Positions 1 through 5,927 of a stretch of DNA of 6,807 nucleotides are shown piece after piece. The DNA is from Chromatiales bacterium (GTDB lineage Bacteria; Pseudomonadota; Gammaproteobacteria; UBA6429; Thiohalophilaceae). Both the position numbers and the translations under genes were made by a program. The stretch lies in contig JALXDW010000173.1 of NCBI GenBank assembly GCA_027070385.1, forward strand, positions 1 through 6,807, given 5' to 3'. The notes beneath the pieces are model-generated. The model made no database searches. It was not told where the DNA came from and saw nothing but the letters and a program-made list of their open reading frames with translations. The stretch's first letter is position 1; every line of letters starts with the position of its first letter.

Positions 1-17
1 TATCCTTGGAATAGTTC

Positions 18-269
18 TTATGCTTTTAGTGAGAATAGAGTGATTGATGGGGTTGAGTTGGAAGGGTTGGAGGTTATAGCTGTTGGGTTTTCAACTACCA
101 TTTCAGCCATTGCTATATTATCAAGAATTTTGTCATAAAATTTGTCTGTCTTTTTAGAAAATTCACGATATTTTTTATCTAACCTATCCAACCCTGTATC
201 TTTGCCAATATAATTACTCATAAAGACAAGCAAAGTATCATTAATATCGTTTTTTATGTTTTTATCCAT
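18..269 (-). CDS. Small hypothetical protein, 83 aa, unrecognised
   Basis: I do not recognise this protein. It starts with ATG at 267-269 and ends with TAA. Residues 1-55 are rich in Lys, Asp, Asn and Ile and look mostly helical and charged. The last 25 residues are rich in Asn, Ser, Thr and Pro and look disordered. There is no signal peptide, membrane segment or Cys. It lies 24 bases downstream of the DUF2835 gene on the same strand, so it may be its second operon member. The bases before the ATG are almost all A/T and show no Shine-Dalgarno sequence, which weakens the call. In its favour, the ORF is the only sizeable one in this stretch and is not a shadow of another gene. It could still be a chance ORF in AT-rich DNA. 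Confidence 0.45.
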   Translation of the reverse strand: MDKNIKNDINDTLLVFMSNYIGKDTGLDRLDKKYREFSKKTDKFYDKILDNIAMAEMVVENPTAITSNPSNSTPSITLFSLKA

Positions 270-293
270 ATGTATATATTTAAAATAAATTCA

Positions 294-536
294 TCACAAT
301 TGCTTGAGTTTCCGAATCGACTTAAATCTTGCATGGCTATCAGTCACCAACCTGAACTGGCCTTGCACACCGGAATGTGTCACAAAAGGCTGCAAAATAT
401 TTGCGGGGAACTGAACTCGACGACCATCATGACTGGTGGCTATCACGCTTTTTATTTTTTTTGCATAGTATTGCCGAAAATCAGCCGAACTGATATCCAG
501 CTGAATATAAAAAATATTTTCCATATTTTGTTGCAT
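294..536 (-). CDS. DUF2835 family protein
   Basis: This 80-residue protein fits DUF2835, a family of short (about 70-80 aa) gammaproteobacterial proteins of unknown function. The recognisable features are the N-terminal strand with FYIQLDIS (residues 9-16), then DGRRVQFPA (37-45), then the block LQPFVTHSGVQGQFRL (48-63). These hallmarks and the full length suggest an intact gene. It has no membrane segment or signal peptide and is probably cytoplasmic. The start is slightly uncertain. A GAGGG lies only one base before the first ATG, which is too close, and about 13 bases before a second in-frame ATG (Met5), which is rather far. The gene is divergent from the RRM gene and is followed after 24 bases by a small ORF on the same strand. 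No function should be assigned beyond the family name. Confidence 0.88.
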   Translation of the reverse strand: MQQNMENIFYIQLDISSADFRQYYAKKIKSVIATSHDGRRVQFPANILQPFVTHSGVQGQFRLVTDSHARFKSIRKLKQL

Positions 537-557
537 ACCCTCAGTATAGGCTGTGTG

Positions 558-586
558 ATTTAATCTGCCATTTTATTCTTTTACAA
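558..586 (-). promoter_or_regulatory. Candidate sigma70 promoter for the DUF2835 gene
   Basis: On the minus strand, TTGTAA (581-586) serves as the -35 box and TTAAAT (558-563) as the -10 box. The spacer is exactly 17 bases and each box matches consensus at 4 of 6 positions. Transcription would start near 551, leaving a leader of about 15 bases before the ATG at 536. A TATACT (543-548, minus strand) is a better -10 match but has no matching -35 box and would give an almost leaderless transcript. In AT-rich DNA such matches occur by chance. Confidence 0.3.
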
Positions 587-602
587 CAATCTGCTTTATG
601 GG

Positions 603-631
603 TTCAGTTGTATTAATAATTTGGGTATACT
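603..631 (+). promoter_or_regulatory. Candidate sigma70 promoter for the RRM gene
   Basis: A good -10 box, TATACT (626-631, 5 of 6 matches), lies 17 bases after a weak -35 box, TTCAGT (603-608). Transcription would start near 638, giving a leader of about 25 bases to the ATG at 664. Because this promoter falls inside the upstream extension of the reading frame (from 598), it agrees with translation starting at 664. Confidence 0.35.
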
Positions 632-663
632 TCTGTTTTTTGTTACCCGTTGGAAGTTATATT

Positions 664-1122
664 ATGAAATCATTATTACCCGCTCTTCGTATTATTGGAA
701 TCTCTTTTGTTATCTCTCTTATTATCGGCATTATCGGCTACTTTATTCTTGGCGCTATGAATGTCTCTATTGAAAATGCGACCCGTTACCAGACCTATAT
801 TTTAATGGCAGGTGCCTTACTCGGTGCATTGATTGTTCAAATTATCCATGCCTATCAAAACCGTTCTACTGAAGTGGTGAGCTTGTTTATTGGTAACCTG
901 CCTTTTAGGGCATCGAATCAACAATTACGGCAGATTTTTTCTGAACATGGTACTGTGCATAACCTGAGATTAATGACTGATAAAGTGACTCGAAAGCCAC
1001 GTGGATTCGGCTTTGTTGAAATGAACAAGAACCATGCAAAAATAGCAGTGAAAAAACTCAATGGTTATGAATTTATGGGGCGTGAACTGAAGGTAAATTA
1101 TGCCAATGAAAGCAAATACTAA
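664..1122 (+). CDS. Membrane-anchored RNA recognition motif (RRM) protein
   Basis: This is a 152-residue protein predicted to bind single-stranded RNA while held in the inner membrane. Residues 10-31 and 44-62 are two hydrophobic helices separated by a short polar loop. Residues 73-147 form a single RRM. RNP2 is LFIGNL (74-79) and RNP1 is RGFGFVEM (113-120), keeping the RNA-stacking aromatics Phe75, Phe115 and Phe117. The protein ends right after the RRM, without the Gly-rich tail seen in many eukaryotic and cyanobacterial members. The frame is open from an ATG at 598, but I chose 664: GGAAG (652-656) sits 7 bases upstream, and a likely promoter lies inside the extension. With two helices, the RRM and N-terminus fall on the same side, presumably the cytoplasm. 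The gene stands alone between a divergent and a convergent neighbour. Bacterial RRM proteins are known, but their RNA targets are mostly unknown. Confidence 0.88.
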   Translation: MKSLLPALRIIGISFVISLIIGIIGYFILGAMNVSIENATRYQTYILMAGALLGALIVQIIHAYQNRSTEVVSLFIGNLPFRASNQQLRQIFSEHGTVHNLRLMTDKVTRKPRGFGFVEMNKNHAKIAVKKLNGYEFMGRELKVNYANESKY

Positions 1123-1140
1123 AGTTCTGCTTTAGATTGG

Positions 1141-1182
1141 CAAGAAATAAAAAAGGGCATTTAAGCCCTTTTTTATTTCTTG
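1141..1182. terminator. Bidirectional Rho-independent terminator
   Basis: A perfect 18-bp inverted repeat (1141-1158 with 1165-1182) encloses the six-base loop ATTTAA. The GGGC/GCCC core by the loop is flanked by an A-run on one side and a T-run on the other. Each strand therefore reads as a GC stem followed by a U-tract. It sits between the convergent RRM gene (stop at 1122) and FHA gene (stop at 1194) and should terminate both transcripts. Confidence 0.92.
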
Positions 1183-1193
1183 CCTTTCTGCAA

Positions 1194-2255
1194 TTACTGA
1201 CAGGAAAAATAAATCAGATTTTCATTATCAACTGAAACGGTTTTCCCCAAACTGATAAACCCCGATCCAGATAATGGATATTCTTCATTTTGTATAAAAA
1301 CTTCCTGGCCTCCCTGTGTTTTAATAAAAGTACCATTAGTACTTTGATCAACAACCACAAACTTGCCTTTACGATAAAGTAATTTTGCATGATGTCGTGA
1401 TACACAATCTGCATCGACAATAATATTACTGCTTTTGCTGCGACCTAACATCAAGTCATTACTTCGGGATGAAATTTCGGTAATACATTCTCGATAAGTC
1501 AAATATAAATGTTGCCCACGGGTAAATAAGGATTTAATCCGTGATTCGCTCATATTTTGGGTTAATGTGGTTCGATCCAGATCATCAACTGAATCTCCGT
1601 CATGTATTTTAATCACATGAGATGAATCACTTCGTGCACCTTCAAGCATAGCGATAAATGCTGATTCACGACGTAAAATCAAATTTCCAAATTCATTCAG
1701 TAACTCATCCGTGATTGTTTCAGCTTTGATTGAATATTGTTCGCTACCAATAGAGGTGTAATTATCAATAATGACATAGATTCGATTTTCCTGAAAATTC
1801 GACTTGAAATAAATCCGGATCGGGATCATACCTTCCAGCTCAAGTTGACGGGTTGATTGTTCGGCAATTAAACAGCCCGCATTTTTTATCGTTCTAATAA
1901 TGTCCTGAGCCGGCACTGAAGGTGTTAACGGTAATGTAATACTTTCTTCACGTTGCAACCGGAAAAGAAAACCAACGACATCATCATCGTAACTGCTGCG
2001 CACATGAATTTCGTAATTTTTTTGTTCCAGACCATCAATAATTAATTCATTATTGAATGGATAATTCACAGTAATAACGGGTTTAACCAAGTGCAGCTGA
2101 TCGAGTAATTCATGCATGTAATCATAAACATTTCGCAGACTGTCAATAATACGACTACGCTGTAACTCATTCAGGGATTCAACGGTTTCTGAATGTGCAT
2201 CTTCCTTATGTAGAATCGATTGTGCCTTTTGTTTTAGTTCTGCTAGCACGCCCAT
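1194..2255 (-). CDS. FHA-domain protein with an uncharacterised N-terminal region
   Basis: This 353-residue cytoplasmic protein carries a C-terminal forkhead-associated domain (about residues 250-350), a fold that binds phosphothreonine peptides. The FHA hallmarks are present: Gly271-Arg272 in LGRSKSSN, Ser286-Arg287-His288-His289, and Asn307-Gly308 in STNGTF. The phosphopeptide-binding Arg, Ser and Asn are therefore all kept. Residues 1-245 match no domain I recognise. They begin with a charged helical stretch (1-55) and continue as mixed alpha/beta segments with no membrane helix. The ATG at 2253-2255 has a purine-rich GAGAG (2262-2266) six bases upstream. The gene starts 53 bases after the M16C peptidase stop, with no terminator between, and is probably the last gene of that operon, ending at the shared terminator. 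No Ser/Thr kinase or phosphatase gene is visible nearby, so the phosphorylated partner is unknown. Confidence 0.9.
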   Translation of the reverse strand: MGVLAELKQKAQSILHKEDAHSETVESLNELQRSRIIDSLRNVYDYMHELLDQLHLVKPVITVNYPFNNELIIDGLEQKNYEIHVRSSYDDDVVGFLFRLQREESITLPLTPSVPAQDIIRTIKNAGCLIAEQSTRQLELEGMIPIRIYFKSNFQENRIYVIIDNYTSIGSEQYSIKAETITDELLNEFGNLILRRESAFIAMLEGARSDSSHVIKIHDGDSVDDLDRTTLTQNMSESRIKSLFTRGQHLYLTYRECITEISSRSNDLMLGRSKSSNIIVDADCVSRHHAKLLYRKGKFVVVDQSTNGTFIKTQGGQEVFIQNEEYPLSGSGFISLGKTVSVDNENLIYFSCQ

Positions 2256-2308
2256 TATTATCTCTCTATCATTTTCTGCAGTTCAATCTGTCTGCATCCC
2301 ATACTACA

Positions 2309-5263
2309 TTACAATTTTAAAACTTCAAGCTCAATTCCCAGTATTTTATCCAGCTTGCTTGCTTCAAGGTTAACATCGTTGGTCACGACGGCTATATTTT
2401 CAGCCTCGGTATATAAATAATGCTCAGCAACGGTTCTTAAATCATCAATACTGACAGACAATACATTTTGACGGAAAGTCTGCCGTATTTCAGGTGTACG
2501 ACCAAATAATAAATTCTGGAATGCATCTTTTGCTTCACCTGCAGGCGAACCGGGTTTATCCAGTGTACCAATCACTCCTAAAATAGCTTCTTCCAACAAA
2601 CGTGCTTCATGTTTGCTGGATATAATCCAGTCAATCGCATTATTAAAATCCTGCAGGGTTTCAGCCAGGCGTGGATCACGATAAGAATAAAATCGAAATG
2701 CTGCCATTTCGTTATCATAGCTCGCTCCCCCACCATAAGCACCGCCTTTTTCACGAATGCGGTTATGCAAAAAGCCATTGCGCATAAAAACAGCCAGTAC
2801 TGTTAAGGCAGCAGAGTCTTTATGGGTCATCGGCACACCGGCATAAGCTTTGGCGCAAAAATTGACTTGTGTATTAGTCAGCCAGGCCTGTTTAACCGGT
2901 ACAATATTTTCGGACAGTGAAAAGTTACCATCATGGCTCTTCGTCACCACTTTCGACCAGGACTTGAGCATACTTTGCTGACATTCAGCAAGATGTTGAT
3001 TCTCTGCTATCAGCAAAAATTCACGTGAGGTCTGAATCATTTGTTGATGTAAATCAGAAAATGCTGAGGCAAATTCTTTTAACTCGGTTTTGTCGACCAA
3101 GCGATCATCCAGTTCTTTCAATGTTTGAATACTTTTCAAACCACGTAGTGAATGCGCCAGTTTTGCTGCCTTGCTAACACCCGCTGAAGCGGCCAACATA
3201 GCAAGACTATGCCCGTTCCCTGTCACACTTTGTTCTGCTCGTACTCTTTTTTGTGCGATTAATTCACCAATACGATCGTATTCATCAAACCGAACTGATT
3301 CAAAGGTATTTTGCATGATTTCACTGAGCGGTTGTTGATTGCGCAGCAGTGCCTTGCCGGATAAAACAAAATACCCGGATAAGCTATTGGCATCATCGAC
3401 TGAAGCCCGAATTGTTTGGTATGCATTAATTCCACCGGTAACACTGTATTGCCAATTCTGTACCGCAAGATAATCTTTATCGGCAATCCCCAATCGAGGC
3501 AAGCAACTTGAAAAATGTGGCAGGTACGATAATGTTTGCTGATCCATTTCAGGCAAAGTGCAAACAACCTGTTGATACACCAACCCGTTTGTCGGTTGCG
3601 GATAAAGTGAAACGGTTGTTTGTTGAACCTCAACTTTATCGCCTTTTGCAATCGACATTTCAAGAGGCACATCCTGCAAAGTGACTTTCGGCAAGATTTC
3701 AATGTCATCTTCGCTGGCCTGTCTTTTTTCCAGTGCTTTGGCCTGCTTAATAATCTTTTGTTTTTCATCGTTATCAAGTGACGCTTTAATCGCCGCCAAT
3801 TTTGTTTTTTCAAAGGCTTCTTTTCGCTGGTTCAACTCAGCATCCGGTTTCATTGTCAAACGTACCCGATGCAGATTTTCAAGCAGATTTGTTTTAACCA
3901 GATTCTTCACATAATCCGGATCCTGGATTTTTTCTCTTAAAGATTCAATAACCGGATCAAGGTTAAGCAATGCCGCGGGTGAGCCACGATGAATGGCACA
4001 CGACAGCCCCTCTAATATAATAGAAAGCCCATAAGGATAACTGTCACCACTGACTTCCCTTTGTCCAAGTTCTAACTGATGTAAAACAGCTTCAACATTC
4101 TCTAACGGTACGCCGTTTTCGGCAATATCACTGAACACCGTTAAAATTAAATCTTCAATTTTCTGGGCATCTTCCGCTTTACAGCCCTCAAGACCACACA
4201 TGAAAGTAATTTCATGATTTGAATCATCCAGCCCACAAAGTGAAGATGGGGCGGCTCCCAGTTCAGTCGTTTCCAATGCCTTGCGAAGTGGCGATGCACT
4301 GTTATCCAGCAAAAGACTGGATAACAGATGTGAACTTAACAGGCCTTCCAGATCAGTGTTATGCCCTAACAACCAGGCCATGACAACATGGGATTTCGTC
4401 TCCAATGATTCTTCACTGTCAATACCATAATATTCTTCGATAACAATGGGTGCATGATAGCGTTTTTCATCCTTAACACTGATGGTTTTATCCAGTGGTG
4501 AAAAATGTTGCAGTACATTCTCTTCAAAAACAGTGTGATATTCAGCTGCAGGAATATCACCATATGTCATAAAGACTGCATTCGATGGATGATAATGTGT
4601 TTTATAAAAATCACATAACTGCTGGTAACTCAAATCAGTAATAAATTCCGGATCACCGCCACTGTTATAATGATAGGTGGTACTGGGATAAAGATATTTA
4701 TACAGAGATTCCCAAACCTGACTCACAGGCGAACTCAGTGCGCCTTTCATTTCATTAAAGACCACACCTTTATACAGGAGTTCGGATTCAGGATTTTCCA
4801 TTTCCGAGAATTCCAGCCGATGCCCTTCCTGTGCAAAATCCAGTTCATCCAGACGCGAAAAGAAGACAGCATCCAGATACACATCAAGCAAGTTAAAAAA
4901 GTCTTTACGATTCTGGCTGGCAAACGGGTAGGCTGTCCAGTCACTGCTGGTAAAAGCATTCATAAAAGTATTCAGTGAACGCCGAATCATCATAAAAAAG
5001 GGATCACGTACCGGGTATTTTTTACTACCACACAATGCCGTATGTTCCAGCATATGGGCAACACCGGTGGAATCCATCGGTACCGTTCTAAGTGCAACAA
5101 GAAAAACATTCTCGCTATTATCTGACGCCAAATGATAATGCGTGGCACCAGTTTTAATATGACGGTACTCTTCAATAGTCAGGTTTAAGGAATGAATAGG
5201 TTCACTACGAAGCCATTCAAAAGACGAATGAATTTTCTCAGACGAAATAACTTGTTTTTGCAT
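2309..5263 (-). CDS. M16C zinc metallopeptidase, presequence protease (PreP/Cym1) type
   Basis: This 984-residue protein is the size of yeast Cym1 and human PITRM1, M16C enzymes that degrade short unstructured peptides inside a closed two-half chamber. The inverted zinc motif HMLEH is at residues 70-74: His70 and His74 as ligands and Glu73 as catalytic base. The third ligand, Glu171 in FNEMKGA, lies 97 residues after His74, as in human PreP. Other family blocks are LCGSKKYP (77-84), NAFTSSDWTAYPF (102-114), SGGDP and THYHPSNA. The C-terminal half keeps the Arg837/Tyr843 pair in REKGGAYGGG, which in M16 enzymes contacts substrate. A charged, probably helical linker lies near residues 490-535. 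There is no signal peptide, so it should act in the cytoplasm. The gene starts 11 bases after the redoxin stop with no clear Shine-Dalgarno, so translation may be coupled. It appears intact and active. Confidence 0.95.
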   Translation of the reverse strand: MQKQVISSEKIHSSFEWLRSEPIHSLNLTIEEYRHIKTGATHYHLASDNSENVFLVALRTVPMDSTGVAHMLEHTALCGSKKYPVRDPFFMMIRRSLNTFMNAFTSSDWTAYPFASQNRKDFFNLLDVYLDAVFFSRLDELDFAQEGHRLEFSEMENPESELLYKGVVFNEMKGALSSPVSQVWESLYKYLYPSTTYHYNSGGDPEFITDLSYQQLCDFYKTHYHPSNAVFMTYGDIPAAEYHTVFEENVLQHFSPLDKTISVKDEKRYHAPIVIEEYYGIDSEESLETKSHVVMAWLLGHNTDLEGLLSSHLLSSLLLDNSASPLRKALETTELGAAPSSLCGLDDSNHEITFMCGLEGCKAEDAQKIEDLILTVFSDIAENGVPLENVEAVLHQLELGQREVSGDSYPYGLSIILEGLSCAIHRGSPAALLNLDPVIESLREKIQDPDYVKNLVKTNLLENLHRVRLTMKPDAELNQRKEAFEKTKLAAIKASLDNDEKQKIIKQAKALEKRQASEDDIEILPKVTLQDVPLEMSIAKGDKVEVQQTTVSLYPQPTNGLVYQQVVCTLPEMDQQTLSYLPHFSSCLPRLGIADKDYLAVQNWQYSVTGGINAYQTIRASVDDANSLSGYFVLSGKALLRNQQPLSEIMQNTFESVRFDEYDRIGELIAQKRVRAEQSVTGNGHSLAMLAASAGVSKAAKLAHSLRGLKSIQTLKELDDRLVDKTELKEFASAFSDLHQQMIQTSREFLLIAENQHLAECQQSMLKSWSKVVTKSHDGNFSLSENIVPVKQAWLTNTQVNFCAKAYAGVPMTHKDSAALTVLAVFMRNGFLHNRIREKGGAYGGGASYDNEMAAFRFYSYRDPRLAETLQDFNNAIDWIISSKHEARLLEEAILGVIGTLDKPGSPAGEAKDAFQNLLFGRTPEIRQTFRQNVLSVSIDDLRTVAEHYLYTEAENIAVVTNDVNLEASKLDKILGIELEVLKL

Positions 5264-5274
5264 AGGTTTAATAT

Positions 5275-5793
5275 CTACTTAATAAATTTTGAAATATCCG
5301 GCAATGAATAACCGTAATAAACGACCTTACCTTCAGGACTGACGATGACCATGGTGGGTGTCACAACAGAATGATACGCTTCGGCAACATCCAGATTATC
5401 CAGCCGATTACTTAAAACAAGATACTTTATATTATTATCTTTTACATATTCAGCCACATCATCATCATACTCGGCCCCAATGTTAATCGCTGCAATGGTT
5501 AATCCCTTGTCTTTATACTTGGCATGTAACGCATTAAAATCTTTCACATGCGCATAACAGTACACACAGTCTACAGCCCAAAAAACCAGCATCACATACC
5601 CTTTGTTACGCAATGCGGCCAATGTCCAGGTTTTACCTGCCAATGATTTCAGTTGAAATTCAGGTGCTGTCTGACCTACTTTATAGCCAACATCTTGACT
5701 GGCAGAAGCCGCAGCTTCCACTGCAGTCATTGAGGTAAGAGCCAACCACAATAGGGTTATGGATAATAGGGATTTTAGATCAGAATATGTCAT
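5275..5793 (-). CDS. Exported thioredoxin-like (TlpA/ResA-type redoxin) protein
   Basis: This protein (172 aa from the chosen start) has a thioredoxin fold of the AhpC/TlpA type and probably acts in thiol-disulfide exchange outside the cytoplasm. Residues 1-31 look like a signal sequence: Lys7, a hydrophobic core at about 9-25, then an Ala-rich end with a possible cleavage site after A-S-A (29-31). The mature part opens with VGQTAPEFQLKSLAG, typical of TlpA/ResA. The active site is Cys76-Val-Tyr-Cys79 (5557-5568), and the cis-proline is Pro146 in VTPTMVIV. The residue before the first Cys is Asp, where Trp is usual. The frame is open from an ATG at 5853, but that start lacks a ribosome site, overlaps a candidate -10 box and would put 20 polar residues before the signal core. 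I prefer 5793, although its AGAGG is about 17 bases upstream. It is first in the probable operon, 11 bases before the peptidase. Confidence 0.87.
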   Translation of the reverse strand: MTYSDLKSLLSITLLWLALTSMTAVEAAASASQDVGYKVGQTAPEFQLKSLAGKTWTLAALRNKGYVMLVFWAVDCVYCYAHVKDFNALHAKYKDKGLTIAAINIGAEYDDDVAEYVKDNNIKYLVLSNRLDNLDVAEAYHSVVTPTMVIVSPEGKVVYYGYSLPDISKFIK

Positions 5794-5853
5794 TAGCAAT
5801 AACTGAACAGCCTCTTTTAAACTCAAGGATTTATTGGTACACAAGTTTACCAT

Positions 5854-5882
5854 ACTATGATCTATTTATCGTAACCTGTAAA
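5854..5882 (-). promoter_or_regulatory. Candidate sigma70 promoter for the redoxin-peptidase-FHA operon
   Basis: On the minus strand, TTTACA (5877-5882, 5 of 6 matches) and CATAGT (5854-5859, 4 of 6) are 17 bases apart. Transcription would begin near 5847, just inside the longest redoxin reading frame. That favours the downstream ATG at 5793. It overlaps the candidate yaaA promoter on the other strand, so the two could interfere. Confidence 0.38.
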
Positions 5883-5893
5883 TTTGATAGCAT
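5865..5893 (+). promoter_or_regulatory. Candidate extended -10 promoter for yaaA
   Basis: TGA followed by TAGCAT (5885-5893) forms an extended -10 element. A weak -35 box, TTTATC (5865-5870), lies 17 bases upstream of TAGCAT. Transcription would start near 5900, leaving about 28 bases of leader that include the Shine-Dalgarno AAGG (5918-5921). YaaA is under OxyR control in E. coli, but I could not make out an OxyR site here. Confidence 0.3.
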
Positions 5894-5927
5894 AGCCGCA
5901 GTAAAACCACCGTATTCAAGGCCCTTT

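Noticed and set aside
270..563. A 97-codon plus-strand ORF opposite the DUF2835 gene
   Set aside because: It is antisense to a clearly recognisable family protein and has no ribosome site or family features of its own.
598..663. A 22-residue hydrophobic N-terminal extension of the RRM protein
   Set aside because: There is no Shine-Dalgarno before 598. A good one precedes the ATG at 664, and a likely promoter lies within the extension.
2277..2296. Short inverted repeat TGCAG/CTGCA between the M16C and FHA genes
   Set aside because: The stem is only five pairs around a ten-base loop with no T-run after it, so it is too weak to call a terminator or operator.
3259..3813. A 184-codon minus-strand ORF in another frame inside the M16C gene
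   Set aside because: It is a same-strand shadow rich in Lys, Arg, Cys and Trp with no domain. The M16C frame is fully accounted for across it.
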